Shown here: piece after piece, positions 25,918 through 33,836 of the stretch | Layout: each line of letters opens with the position of its first letter | How positions within the stretch are numbered: the stretch's first letter is position 1 | Origin: Clostridiaceae bacterium | GTDB lineage: Bacteria; Bacillota; Clostridia; DSM-8532 | Assembly: GCA_012728095.1 (NCBI GenBank) | Contig: JAAYFU010000020.1 | Span: forward strand, 1 to 60,494 | Length of the DNA: 60,494 nt | Direction: 5' to 3' | Notes under the pieces: generated by a model | What the model was told of the DNA's origin: nothing | Seen by the model: only the letters and a program-made list of their open reading frames with translations | Database searches by the model: none | Program-made: the position numbers and the translations under genes

Positions 25918-26460
25918 CTAAAAGCTTGGTGGTGTTGTTATCCAAAGTACTCTGGCAACTGTTTTACCGGTGTTTTTTATCACATGGGTTTTATTAGGTT
26001 TAAACATGAAACAGTCGCCTTTTTTAAGACGGAATCGCTCTTTCCCCAAATATAGGTATAAACTCCCGTTGAGAACCATGCCGAACTCTTCTCCCTGATG
26101 CGGCTGATCCTCTTCAAACGAGCAGTTAGGTCTGATCTCTACTATTATGGGTTCCATCATCCGTTTTTTTGCATTCGGAACTATCCAGTTTATAGCATAG
26201 CTTTGATCCGCCGCCTCTTTCACAAAATAGTTTGCACTATTGAAAACAACCTGTTCATCTATTGCCTCTTCACCGAAAAACTGCTGCAGATTTGTACCGA
26301 GGCATTCTAAAATATCCTGCAAAGTCGCGATCGAAGGCGATGTAAGATCTCTTTCCAGCTGTGATATATAACCCTTGGTAAGCTCACAACGGTCGGCAAT
26401 CTCTTCCTGTGTCATGCCGCATTCCAATCTTAGCCTTTTTAATTTATTACCAATCTGCAT
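25918..26460 (-). CDS. XRE-cupin transcriptional regulator of the pot operon (PuuR-like)
   Basis: This 180-residue protein has an N-terminal HTH ([20 protein letters not shown], recognition helix [16 protein letters not shown]) and a C-terminal cupin ([19 protein letters not shown], ending [19 protein letters not shown]). PuuR and related regulators use the cupin to sense polyamines and repress uptake or degradation genes. It heads potABCD-speA, so it is very probably their regulator. The ATG at 26458-26460 has GGAGGT 5-6 nt upstream, which decides against a start 22 codons earlier. Two matching 17-bp dyads 85-145 nt upstream are candidate operators. Whether putrescine, spermidine or agmatine is the effector is unknown. 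Confidence 0.9.
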   Translation of the reverse strand: MQIGNKLKRLRLECGMTQEEIADRCELTKGYISQLERDLTSPSIATLQDILECLGTNLQQFFGEEAIDEQVVFNSANYFVKEAADQSYAINWIVPNAKKRMMEPIIVEIRPNCSFEEDQPHQGEEFGMVLNGSLYLYLGKERFRLKKGDCFMFKPNKTHVIKNTGKTVARVLWITTPPSF

Positions 26461-26544
26461 CAAATACCTCCTAACGCATAAAAGCGCCCAAATGTTATTA
26501 ATTGTAAACTCATCAATATTTAACATAATCGATACACAAAAAAA

Positions 26545-26605
26545 GTTTAATATAATTAAACAAAAACGAGAATCTTACATGACATTTTGTTTAATTTTAC
26601 TAAAC
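26545..26605. promoter_or_regulatory. pair of 17-bp operator-like dyads upstream of the pot regulator
   Basis: GTTTAATATAATTAAAC (26545-26561) and GTTTAATTTTACTAAAC (26589-26605) share the pattern GTTTAATWTWAYTAAAC, with centres 44 bp apart, about four helical turns. Each is close to palindromic. They lie between lepB and the regulator gene and are the obvious binding sites for the regulator; the exact promoter is not clear. Confidence 0.6.
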
Positions 26606-26741
26606 AACATTAGATATTATTGCACTATTATATTTAAATGTCAATGAAAATTTTAAAAATTTTATTTCGTTCATTAGATTTGATTATTAATATAAAAAAT
26701 TAGGTCGGAAAGGCTCCAATATTCAGCAAAATAAATAAAAC

Positions 26742-26764
26742 AGAACCGGTTTTTTGCCGGTTCT
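26742..26764 (-). terminator. intrinsic terminator of the lepB transcript
   Basis: AGAACCGG pairs with CCGGTTCT around a 7-nt loop, followed on the minus strand by GTTTTATTTATTTT. It lies 24 nt after the lepB stop. Confidence 0.8.
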
Positions 26765-26787
26765 ATATCTTATTGACATTAAATGTA

Positions 26788-27402
26788 TTATTTTATTTTT
26801 CCAAACTTGGATATCGGCGCTATTCTGAAAATTGCCTTGCCTTCGACCCAAGATTGTTTAATCACCCCAAAGTCTCTGCTGTCGGCGCTATGGCCCCTGT
26901 TATCCCCCATTACAAACAACTCGCCCTCTTTTACGGTAACTTTTGGCATGCTGCGGTTCAATACAATTTTCTCATACGGATCAATACGGGCATAAGGCTC
27001 ATGTTGTTCTACGCCGTTAACATACAGTACATTGTCAACAATTTCTATCGTATCCCCGGGAATTCCTATAACTCTTTTAATAAGCCTGTTTCTTCTGAAA
27101 TCTTTTTTTAACTTTTTGCAAATATCACTTATATAGATGGAAGCCCTTCCAAGAACGCCGTTTACGGGTTCATCCCTTAAAAAAATTATTATATCCCCTC
27201 TCTGGGGTTCATTAAAAGTATATGCCAGCTTGTTCATGATCAGCTTATCGCCAGGTTCCAGCGTATCCATCATTGATTGCATATTAACCTCTGTGAGGGC
27301 AAACAACTCGCTTTGAACTATTGAAGCAATAACGAACGCAATAATAATCAGTATGACCCATTCAGAAATCTCTTTAACAATGCTTTTCCCTGTATTTGAC
27401 AA
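26788..27402 (-). CDS. lepB: signal peptidase I
   Basis: This 204-residue protein has a single N-terminal membrane anchor (WVILIIIAFVIASIVQSELF) and the S26 catalytic boxes. The nucleophile Ser is in VNMQSMMDTLEPGD near residue 42, the general base Lys in LIKRVIGIPGDTIEI near 107, and GDNRGHSADSRDFG near 165. It cleaves Sec and Tat signal peptides on the outer face of the membrane. The usual box B is SMxPTL and here reads SMMDTL, Asp in place of Pro, a modest deviation. It is followed by a terminator and preceded, 19 nt away, by the MgtC-like gene. Confidence 0.92.
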   Translation of the reverse strand: MSNTGKSIVKEISEWVILIIIAFVIASIVQSELFALTEVNMQSMMDTLEPGDKLIMNKLAYTFNEPQRGDIIIFLRDEPVNGVLGRASIYISDICKKLKKDFRRNRLIKRVIGIPGDTIEIVDNVLYVNGVEQHEPYARIDPYEKIVLNRSMPKVTVKEGELFVMGDNRGHSADSRDFGVIKQSWVEGKAIFRIAPISKFGKIK

Positions 27403-27421
27403 AGTAATTACATCTCCTTTT

Positions 27422-28114
27422 TTACAGGGACACCTTCAGTATCCCTTCTATCTCGTTTATTTTAGCCGATATTTCATTTAAATCCAAGTTTTTATTGCTC
27501 TCAAACTGAAATATAATTCTCTGCCGGGTAGATTTAGGAATATCATATATATCTAGGCTCTTAACTTCAATATTTAACTCTTTAAACAGGCTGCTTAAGG
27601 GGTAAAGAACCTGTTTATCCTTTTCTCCTTCTACTTCGATTGTTTTATAACGGTTATGTCTTGAAAGTTTTACTTCAAGGTTTTTCAGGTACATGAGTAT
27701 GGTCCAGATCAGTAAAGTAACCAGTATTGCACCGGTATAAAAACCGATGCCGCATGCCAGTCCGACACATGCTACTGCCCATATACTTGCTGCCGTAGTA
27801 ATACCTTTAACCGAGAGTCCATGACGTATTATTGTACCTGCTCCTAAAAATCCTATTCCGCTTACAACCTGACCTCCAATACGCGTAGGGTCTATATTTA
27901 CCTTGCCTGAGTATGCAATTATTGAAAACTCAGCAATCAACATTACAAGGCATGACCCCAGGCAAACAAGAATATGGGTTCTGAAGCCTGCCGGTCTGTA
28001 ACTGGATTGTTCGCGTTCAAAACCGATGATCCCACCTAATACACATGATAATAGAATACGTGTCAGGGCAGTTAATAAAAATTGCGAATTAAACTGGAAA
28101 AGAAACCAATCCAT
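27422..28114 (-). CDS. MgtC/SapB-family membrane protein
   Basis: This 230-residue protein has about four or five helices in its N-terminal 135 residues: ILLSCVLGGIIGFEREQ near residue 20 is the MgtC signature, with PTRIGGQVVSGIGFLGAGTII near 75-95. The C-terminal 90 residues form a soluble ACT-like domain (YKTIEVEGEKDKQVLYPLSSL). MgtC proteins are linked to growth at low Mg2+ and to regulation of the F-ATPase or P-type Mg transporters in other bacteria. No Mg2+ leader is visible here: it lies in the middle of a chain, 17 nt after yqeK and 19 nt before lepB. Confidence 0.9.
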   Translation of the reverse strand: MDWFLFQFNSQFLLTALTRILLSCVLGGIIGFEREQSSYRPAGFRTHILVCLGSCLVMLIAEFSIIAYSGKVNIDPTRIGGQVVSGIGFLGAGTIIRHGLSVKGITTAASIWAVACVGLACGIGFYTGAILVTLLIWTILMYLKNLEVKLSRHNRYKTIEVEGEKDKQVLYPLSSLFKELNIEVKSLDIYDIPKSTRQRIIFQFESNKNLDLNEISAKINEIEGILKVSL

Positions 28115-28131
28115 AAAGGCATCCCCTTACT

Positions 28132-28716
28132 TCATACATTTTCATTCCTGTTTCTTATGAGCATTAAACTGTAATTGCGGGTGTCTATAGTGTTTTTATG
28201 CAAAAACGCTCCTTTTTTTAATATAAATTTTATAGTACTTTCAGAACAATAAACAATACATCTTTCCAAGTCCTCAAAAGCCATTTTTCGCATTGTGTCA
28301 ATACCCTCAAAGGATCTTAAGGGTTCTATATAGTCAGCCACATAAATGATTTTCTCCAACAGATTCATACCTGACTTGCCTGTTGTGTGCCACCTTATAG
28401 CGCCCAACACTTCTTCATCGGTTACTCCGTACACTTCTTCAGCAAGATGTTTCCCTATTATACCATGAAGCAGCTTTGGCTGTAGAATCTCAATTTCATC
28501 GGCTTCATAACCGATTTTTTTTACATATTCAATTGCTTCTTCACCTTTATAGTTCTTGCCGCAATCATGGAGAATGCCTGCAAGCCTTGCTTTACTGACA
28601 TCTGCCCCGTAATGCTTTGCAAGAGCTTCAGCCGTCTCCATAACATTCATTGAATGGTTGAACCTGTAAGGATCCAGTTCCTTCTTCAGTATATTAATAA
28701 TAGTATTTATATCCAT
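28132..28716 (-). CDS. yqeK: YqeK-family symmetrical Ap4A hydrolase (HD domain)
   Basis: This 194-residue HD-domain protein has RFNHSMNVMETAEALAKHYG near residue 18, ARLAGILHDCGKNY near 42-55, and a third His/Asp set in GIIGKHLAEEVYG and IIYVADYIEP. YqeK hydrolyses diadenosine tetraphosphate to two ADP through a di-iron site. It follows nadD, as in most Firmicutes, with 26 nt between them. A TTG one codon earlier is in frame, but ATG at 28714-28716 is taken as the start, with GGGGG 9 nt upstream. RsfS, which often comes next, is absent. Confidence 0.92.
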   Translation of the reverse strand: MDINTIINILKKELDPYRFNHSMNVMETAEALAKHYGADVSKARLAGILHDCGKNYKGEEAIEYVKKIGYEADEIEILQPKLLHGIIGKHLAEEVYGVTDEEVLGAIRWHTTGKSGMNLLEKIIYVADYIEPLRSFEGIDTMRKMAFEDLERCIVYCSESTIKFILKKGAFLHKNTIDTRNYSLMLIRNRNENV

Positions 28717-28742
28717 CAATCTGGCCCCCGGTATTAAAGGTA

Positions 28743-29345
28743 TTAAGCATTTTTATAGAGTCCGTTTTCATAAATATATCTTTCAACCTCGGGTGGCACC
28801 ATATATTTTATTGACAGTCCCATCCCGACTCTTTTTCTTATTTCTGTAGATGAATAGTCCATAGCCTTGCCCGAATATTTTTGAATATTTGCACCGTATT
28901 CTTTCCTGAATTTATTAATATAGCTGCTCAAAATATCTTCTTTGGTATCCGGCCTTGATGCCACGATAATTACCGCCAGTTTAAAAATCTCACGGTAGTC
29001 TTTCCAGGTTTCAAACTGCACCAATGAATCGGCTCCGATTATAAGTGATATTTCCTTGTTATTCTCCTGTTCCTTAATTAATCTTAGTGTATCAACCGTG
29101 TATGATGCCCCTTCCCTCTTCATCTCAATTTCACTGGCTTCAAAAAATGGATTGTCTCCGATGGCAAGTTCTACCATCCGCAACCTGTCCTGCGCTTCGA
29201 TAATCTTTGTATTATCCTTATGAGGTGGAGTTTTTGCAGGAATAAATATTATTTTCTCAAGGTTGAATTCTTCCCGTATTCCCTCACACATAAGAAGATG
29301 TCCGTAATGTATCGGATTAAATGTTCCTCCCATTATACCCAGCAC
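28743..29345 (-). CDS. nadD: nicotinate-nucleotide adenylyltransferase
   Basis: This 200-residue nucleotidyltransferase has GIMGGTFNPIHYGHLLMCEG at residues 3-22 with the GTFxPxHxGH motif, FIPAKTPPHKD near 36, and ISLIIGADSLVQFETW near 101. SSTEIRKRVGMGLSIKYMVP near 165-185 is the ISSTxIR motif. It makes deamido-NAD from NaMN and ATP. The start is GTG at 29345, with GAGGTGTAATT just upstream; no in-frame ATG precedes the conserved GGTFNP. It is coupled to yqeK. Confidence 0.95.
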   Translation of the reverse strand: MLGIMGGTFNPIHYGHLLMCEGIREEFNLEKIIFIPAKTPPHKDNTKIIEAQDRLRMVELAIGDNPFFEASEIEMKREGASYTVDTLRLIKEQENNKEISLIIGADSLVQFETWKDYREIFKLAVIIVASRPDTKEDILSSYINKFRKEYGANIQKYSGKAMDYSSTEIRKRVGMGLSIKYMVPPEVERYIYENGLYKNA

Positions 29346-29358
29346 AATTACACCTCAA

Positions 29359-29736
29359 TTAAAACCAGCTTTTTGTAAATATCCTTGCGCCAAAAGGAAC
29401 CAGCGAAAGTTTAGCCAGCTTAAAATGCTGTTTCCCAAAAGGAATTCCGATTATAGTGATACACAGTAAAAATCCGATTACCAGATGGCATATACATAGT
29501 TCCAGGCCCAGGACAATTATCCATATTACATTTCCGACAAGGCCGCCAAAACCGAATCCTTTAATTTCAATGTCACGTCCGAAAGGATATAAAACAAAGC
29601 CGGCAATTTTAAAACACTGTATGCCGAAAGGGATTCCGATAAATGTCAAACAACAGATAACCCCGGCTGAAAACCATAGTATCGCGGCAATGAATCCTCC
29701 AAATACTATCCAGATAAAATTGCCCAACAAACGCAT
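29359..29736 (-). CDS. yccF: YccF-domain inner-membrane protein
   Basis: This 125-residue membrane protein carries the YccF repeat twice: CCLTFIGIPFGIQCFKIAGFVLYPFG near residues 28-53 in broken form, and CITIIGIPFGKQHFKLAKLSLVPFG near 92-116. The IGIPFGxQxFK core is the family mark. There are about four hydrophobic helices. The function is unknown. It is 13 nt upstream of nadD, so probably cotranscribed with it, and an RBS (GGAGGCTGTACA) precedes the ATG. Confidence 0.88.
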   Translation of the reverse strand: MRLLGNFIWIVFGGFIAAILWFSAGVICCLTFIGIPFGIQCFKIAGFVLYPFGRDIEIKGFGFGGLVGNVIWIIVLGLELCICHLVIGFLLCITIIGIPFGKQHFKLAKLSLVPFGARIFTKSWF

Positions 29737-29780
29737 TGTACAGCCTCCAAATTGTCCAGTTTAAAATATACTTAAACGAA

Positions 29781-29817
29781 TAAATGCCTATCCGCAACAT
29801 TTTAGGACAGGCATTCA
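29781..29817 (-). terminator. intrinsic terminator after the HMA-like gene
   Basis: Minus-strand AATGCCTGTCC pairs with GGATAGGCATT with one mismatch, followed by TATTCGTTT. It lies 20 nt after the stop of the HMA-like gene. Confidence 0.65.
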
Positions 29818-29836
29818 ATGCAGGGACTAACGAGGT

Positions 29837-30049
29837 CTATTTCACCTTAAAGCCTGCATCTTCGATCTTTTCTCTGATTATTCCGGCACTGAGCCTTTCT
29901 TCGTCATACTCAACAACGACACGCCTGGTATTAATATCAACAATGACTTCAATAACCCCGTTAAGTATTGAAAGATAATTTTTAATTAATTGAGCAGAAT
30001 CTTCACTTATCATACCTTCAATATTAAACGCTATATTTTGTTCAGCCAT
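29837..30049 (-). CDS. HMA-fold (heavy-metal-associated) protein lacking the metal-binding cysteines
   Basis: This 70-residue protein has the beta-alpha-beta-beta-alpha-beta pattern of CopZ-like domains: NIAFNIEGMISEDSAQLIKN, NGVIEVIVDINTRRVVVEYD and AGIIREKIEDAGFKVK. At the place of the GMxCxxC metal site it reads GMISEDSA, with no cysteine anywhere in the protein. It therefore probably does not bind Cu+ through thiols and may use the fold for another purpose. It is monocistronic, with an upstream RBS (GAGGTGATTTA) and a downstream terminator. No metal ATPase is nearby. Confidence 0.8.
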   Translation of the reverse strand: MAEQNIAFNIEGMISEDSAQLIKNYLSILNGVIEVIVDINTRRVVVEYDEERLSAGIIREKIEDAGFKVK

Positions 30050-30131
30050 TAAATCACCTCACAAAGTAGCCAAGAAAAATTATATAATATTGTTCTGTTA
30101 ATGTCCAACATTTAATTGTTAAATAATATGC

Positions 30132-31064
30132 TTAACATAATCCTCTCAGAAGAATAAGAAGTTCGGAAAAATAATCGGGCAGCGGAGCTTCAAAAACCAT
30201 TTCTTCGCCGCTTACCGGGTGCTTCAGCATCAGGTACCGGGCGTGCAGAACCTGACCGTTCGTATTCATCAGCTTACATGCTTTCCCGTAAACGATATCT
30301 CCAGAAACAGGATGGCCAATTGAAGCCATGTGTACTCGTATCTGGTGCGTCCTGCCTGTTTCCAGCTTAAGCTGAATATGTGTATATCTTTTAAATCGTT
30401 CAATTACCTTAAAATGCGTGACGGCAGGCTTACCGTTTTTATAGTTCACGGCCATTTTTTTCCTGTTTATCGGGTGCCTCCCGATAGGAGCGGAAATCTT
30501 GCCTGCATCATCTTTAATTATACCATCAACTATAGCTTCATAGATTCGTTGGATCTGATGATTCTTCAACTGCTCCGATAATTTTAGATGGGCATTGTTG
30601 TTCTTTGCTACCACCAGCAATCCTGAAGTGTCTTTATCAATTCGATGTACAATTCCGGGTCTTATCACACCGTTAATATCCGACAAGGAGTCCCGGCAAT
30701 GGTGAAGAAGCGCGTTAACCAATGTACCTTTCCAGTTTCCTGCCGCCGGATGAACTACAAAACCTTTAGGCTTGTTTATTACAATAATATCGTTATCCTC
30801 AAAAATAATATCTAAAGGAATGTCCTGAGACTCAAGCTTCTGGGTTTCCGGTTCTGGTATTTCAACAGTTACGCTCATACCGGATTTAATCTTATAACCG
30901 CTTTTAACTTTCTTTCCGTCCACCGTAACCAGGCCTTGGCCGATTAATTTCTGTATAAAACTTCTGGTAAATGATTCAGATTCAAGCTGAGAAACCAGGA
31001 AAGCGTCAAGTCTCATACCTTCATCTGACTCATCAATAATAAATGTTTTATTTGCGCTGTTCAT
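30132..31064 (-). CDS. RluA/RluD-family pseudouridine synthase
   Basis: This 310-residue protein has an N-terminal S4 RNA-binding domain (MRLDAFLVSQL near residue 17) and the synthase domain with catalytic Asp in GIVHRIDKDTSGLLVVAKN near 138. RTHQIRVHMASIGHPVSGD near 230 is also typical. It isomerises uridines in 23S rRNA. A longer frame starts 66 nt earlier inside lspA, but the ATG at 31062-31064 has GAGGTGG nearby and overlaps lspA by 17 nt, the normal coupling in Firmicutes (lspA-rluD/ylyB). It matches B. subtilis YlyB more than E. coli RluD by context. Confidence 0.92.
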   Translation of the reverse strand: MNSANKTFIIDESDEGMRLDAFLVSQLESESFTRSFIQKLIGQGLVTVDGKKVKSGYKIKSGMSVTVEIPEPETQKLESQDIPLDIIFEDNDIIVINKPKGFVVHPAAGNWKGTLVNALLHHCRDSLSDINGVIRPGIVHRIDKDTSGLLVVAKNNNAHLKLSEQLKNHQIQRIYEAIVDGIIKDDAGKISAPIGRHPINRKKMAVNYKNGKPAVTHFKVIERFKRYTHIQLKLETGRTHQIRVHMASIGHPVSGDIVYGKACKLMNTNGQVLHARYLMLKHPVSGEEMVFEAPLPDYFSELLILLRGLC

Positions 31065-31548
31065 CGGCCACCTCGGAAGGATTGAGTTCGCCTTTTTCTT
31101 TTGCAGGATCTTTATAGATGAAAATGACATAATAAACCAATAAAAAGGCGCCTACATTAATACATATATCAGCGAAATTGAATATCGGGAAATCATATCC
31201 AAACAGGTAAAAGTCCAGAAAATCAACTACGAACCCTCTGAACAGCCTGTCAATCAAGTTTCCTGCGGCTCCTGATATTAAAAATGTCATAGAAAGCCTT
31301 AATACGGTGTTCTTGTTTTTTATTAAATGCCAAATCATAAAGCCGAGAGCCGCAATGGTAAGTATTATAAAGAACCATCTGAAATTCTGCAGCATTCCAA
31401 ATGCCGCTCCCCTGTTTTCCAGGTATGTCAAATAGAAAAAGTCTTTTATTACAACAAAGCCGTCATATTGATGTCTGTTTGTATAAAAATACCATTTTGA
31501 CAACTGATCTGCTCCTGTTAATATAACTATCAATATAATCCAAAACAT
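31048..31548 (-). CDS. lspA: lipoprotein signal peptidase
   Basis: This 166-residue membrane protein has four helices and the catalytic aspartates of LspA: GAAGNLIDRLFRGFVVDFLDF near residue 108 and FNFADICINVGAFLLV near 136. It removes signal peptides from prolipoproteins after lipidation, and there are at least two lipoprotein substrates in this window (PotD and the TrpX-like protein). The C-terminal 15 residues are hydrophilic. It overlaps the pseudouridine synthase start. Confidence 0.95.
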   Translation of the reverse strand: MFWIILIVILTGADQLSKWYFYTNRHQYDGFVVIKDFFYLTYLENRGAAFGMLQNFRWFFIILTIAALGFMIWHLIKNKNTVLRLSMTFLISGAAGNLIDRLFRGFVVDFLDFYLFGYDFPIFNFADICINVGAFLLVYYVIFIYKDPAKEKGELNPSEVADEQRK

Positions 31549-31572
31549 TCATTTACTCCGTTCACTTTTTGT

Positions 31573-33258
31573 TTATTCAACTGTTATACCGGTAAAATAG
31601 TGCTTCAATATCTGGTCATATGTATAGCCGTTTCGGGCCAGTCCCTTGGCACCTTCCTGGCTCATTCCCACACCATGTCCCCATCCTTTGCCGGTTAAGA
31701 CAAAGGTTCCTGAAGGAACATTTCCCGTTATAACAGATGTACCGGCAGAACCCATAACTTTAACAGCGCCTGATGAAGATAAAATATCATATACTCCTGA
31801 CGAAGTCACTGCTTTAGTACCGTATACATTCAGAGTAGTTTTCCCGTCCGCAGATATAACTGATACCGTACCTGAACCGGTACCTGAACCTGATGTATTT
31901 ATTGTAAACATGCGGCTTGGCAAATAATTGCCGTTATCCCCCAGTATAATGCGTATATCCTCATTTCTGTATGTAATTGAGCCTTTTGTACCCACAATTC
32001 TGAGTTTACTAACCCTACCTGCCGGTGTATATTCATCAGCTACAATTGTTACAATATCGCCGATTTCCACACCGTTTATGAAAAGCTTCATTTTTATTTC
32101 TTCCGCCGTAAATGTCCTTGTCCAGTTATAATTATAGGAAGTACCCGATTCATACGGGTCAACCACGCTTTTCAAATATGGGACATCCGTTCCCCATACA
32201 TAGATATTATCCTCTGTCATGCCTCCGCTTGAACTAAAATAATGCATGGATATAAGGCTTCCATTATACAGGGCTTTTATTCCTTTCGTATCGTCCACTG
32301 CCTTGTTGGTGGCCGGTTTTTCATCATTATATCCCCCGTAAACCTGTGAAGCAACGGTATTAACAACATCAAAATCCCATTTTTTATAGCTTCCCATGGA
32401 TTTGTACGCAAAAGTCCTGGCAGCGACCGCCTGGGCTTTCAGCGCCTCCATCGGGGAATCAGCCTCAATCTCCCTGGGGACTACCCCGTATAAGTATTCC
32501 TCAATATTAACAACATTTATCACTGTCATGTCACTGTCGGGAAAGCGTCTTAACTCAATTTCACCGCGGTAAGGCTTGCTGTTTACAGAAATCACTTTCG
32601 GATTATTGGAACTGTCAGGCCGCACCGTCAGTTTATATTTAGTATCGCCAAAAATGAGCAATGGTTCAAAACTGCTGCTGTATACAATTATTCGTGAACC
32701 TGACCGATCAATAACCTTTAAGGAGATACCCCCCAGTTTTGAAGCAAGGTTGGGCAAATCCTTATTTGCCTTGTCAATATCTGAATAAAATCCTGTCCAG
32801 ATTGACCATCCATTTTCAAAAACCGGATAGGCAAGAACACCAGCTGCTTTGTAATCATTGCATAATTTCTGCGCAGAAGCCAAATCCGCAGTCTTGTCCC
32901 CGATCTGAATGTGATATGGCCCATAGGTTTCACCTTCAAAAGGTATACCTTCATTTGGATCATATTCGGTTACAGAACCGGAAGATGATTTAATAAAGTG
33001 GGCATCCTTCCTGAATATTAACTGGCCTCCGCCTTTTTCAGCAAGAAGAGTAATAAACTCATTGCCATTATAATAACCTGCCTCAATTCCTGACTTAGCC
33101 GATAATGCAACACTGGAAGCAGAGGCACTCCCAAAATACAGCCCTACTCTGATTATCTCCGGATATGACTGTGCAAAAACACAATTGCTTTGAAAAGTAA
33201 GAAAAACAAAACAAATGACAAATACTGCGGTAATACTGCGCCATATTCTTTTTGTCAT
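31573..33258 (-). CDS. secreted SPOR-SpoIID/LytB domain protein
   Basis: This 561-residue protein has a signal peptide (SITAVFVICFVFLTFQSNCVFAQS). A region near 105-165 resembles a SPOR peptidoglycan-binding domain (YGPYHIQIGDKTADLASAQKLC). The SpoIID/LytB domain follows: NIEEYLYGVVPREIEADSPM near 245, with the likely catalytic Glu in PREIE, EALKAQAVAARTFA, and the C-terminal GKGWGHGVGMSQEGAKGLA. SpoIID is a lytic transglycosylase acting on septal peptidoglycan during engulfment, but this protein is nearly twice the size of SpoIID and is closer to vegetative LytB-like proteins with a serine-rich insert. The ATG at 33256-33258 is chosen because GAGGT lies 6 nt before it. Confidence 0.88.
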   Translation of the reverse strand: MTKRIWRSITAVFVICFVFLTFQSNCVFAQSYPEIIRVGLYFGSASASSVALSAKSGIEAGYYNGNEFITLLAEKGGGQLIFRKDAHFIKSSSGSVTEYDPNEGIPFEGETYGPYHIQIGDKTADLASAQKLCNDYKAAGVLAYPVFENGWSIWTGFYSDIDKANKDLPNLASKLGGISLKVIDRSGSRIIVYSSSFEPLLIFGDTKYKLTVRPDSSNNPKVISVNSKPYRGEIELRRFPDSDMTVINVVNIEEYLYGVVPREIEADSPMEALKAQAVAARTFAYKSMGSYKKWDFDVVNTVASQVYGGYNDEKPATNKAVDDTKGIKALYNGSLISMHYFSSSGGMTEDNIYVWGTDVPYLKSVVDPYESGTSYNYNWTRTFTAEEIKMKLFINGVEIGDIVTIVADEYTPAGRVSKLRIVGTKGSITYRNEDIRIILGDNGNYLPSRMFTINTSGSGTGSGTVSVISADGKTTLNVYGTKAVTSSGVYDILSSSGAVKVMGSAGTSVITGNVPSGTFVLTGKGWGHGVGMSQEGAKGLARNGYTYDQILKHYFTGITVE

Positions 33259-33503
33259 ATGCATACCTCGCTGTTTTTTTCTTTAGTAGTTTTAAGAATC
33301 CAATAGAAAACATGATTTACTCTAATTTGATTATACCTGTAAAAGTCAATAATGTACATAAAACAATCAAAATTTAATAATAATGTTGTATTGCGTTTAT
33401 ATTCAAAACATCTGAAATATTTTCAAATAGCCAGAAATATCTACATATGACTGTAATAATTTTTATGCTTATCAAATGCTTGAAGCGACAGGAGGTTGAA
33501 AAA

Positions 33504-33690
33504 ATGAAGATTAACATGAGACAATGGATTTCAGATTTATTAATTGAGGAAAAAAAGTCATGCCTGTTCTGATTTTTCCCGAAGTACAAAAAAAGGGAAT
33601 TGACGTTGAAAAATTTATAAACGACAGCGTTTTATTGGCCTAAGGAATGAAAATTATTGCTGATACAATCCCGATATGAGCTAATAATAT
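33504..33690 (+). pseudogene. remnant of a UroD/MtaA-type corrinoid methyltransferase, N-terminal 60 codons
   Basis: A good RBS (GGAGG, 8 nt) leads into MKINMRQWISDLLIEEKK, then a -1 shift at an A7 tract leads to MPVLIFPEVQKKGIDVEKFI. This reads through a TAA stop into GMKIIADTIP and a TGA. Together they match the start of uroporphyrinogen-decarboxylase-fold methyltransferases (MtaA/CmuA family: MxMRQWI, then PVLxFPGIQ, then KxIADRY). After about 33690 the similarity dissolves. One frameshift and two stops within 60 codons mark it as decayed. The rest of the 33259-33836 stretch holds no gene that I see. Confidence 0.6.
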
Positions 33691-33836
33691 AGGTTTACAA
33701 GGTTTTATTTTATTAATTTATTTATTAATAATATTAAGATTAAGCATTTTAATAATATTTTTACAGGTCTGTTCGCCTTGATATAGTTTATGTGGTATTA
33801 TAAATGAAGCATATTTAACTTTATCCGGAGGATAAC

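Noticed and set aside
22184-26460. Iron or thiamine transporter instead of polyamine for the pot operon
   Set aside because: The PotD-type N-terminus VFNWGEYMDESL, the PotA-PotB-PotC order and the adjacent decarboxylase all fit polyamines.
33504-33690. Translation through TGA/TAA (selenocysteine or recoding) in the methyltransferase remnant
   Set aside because: There is also a frameshift and similarity ends after 60 codons, so decay is simpler.
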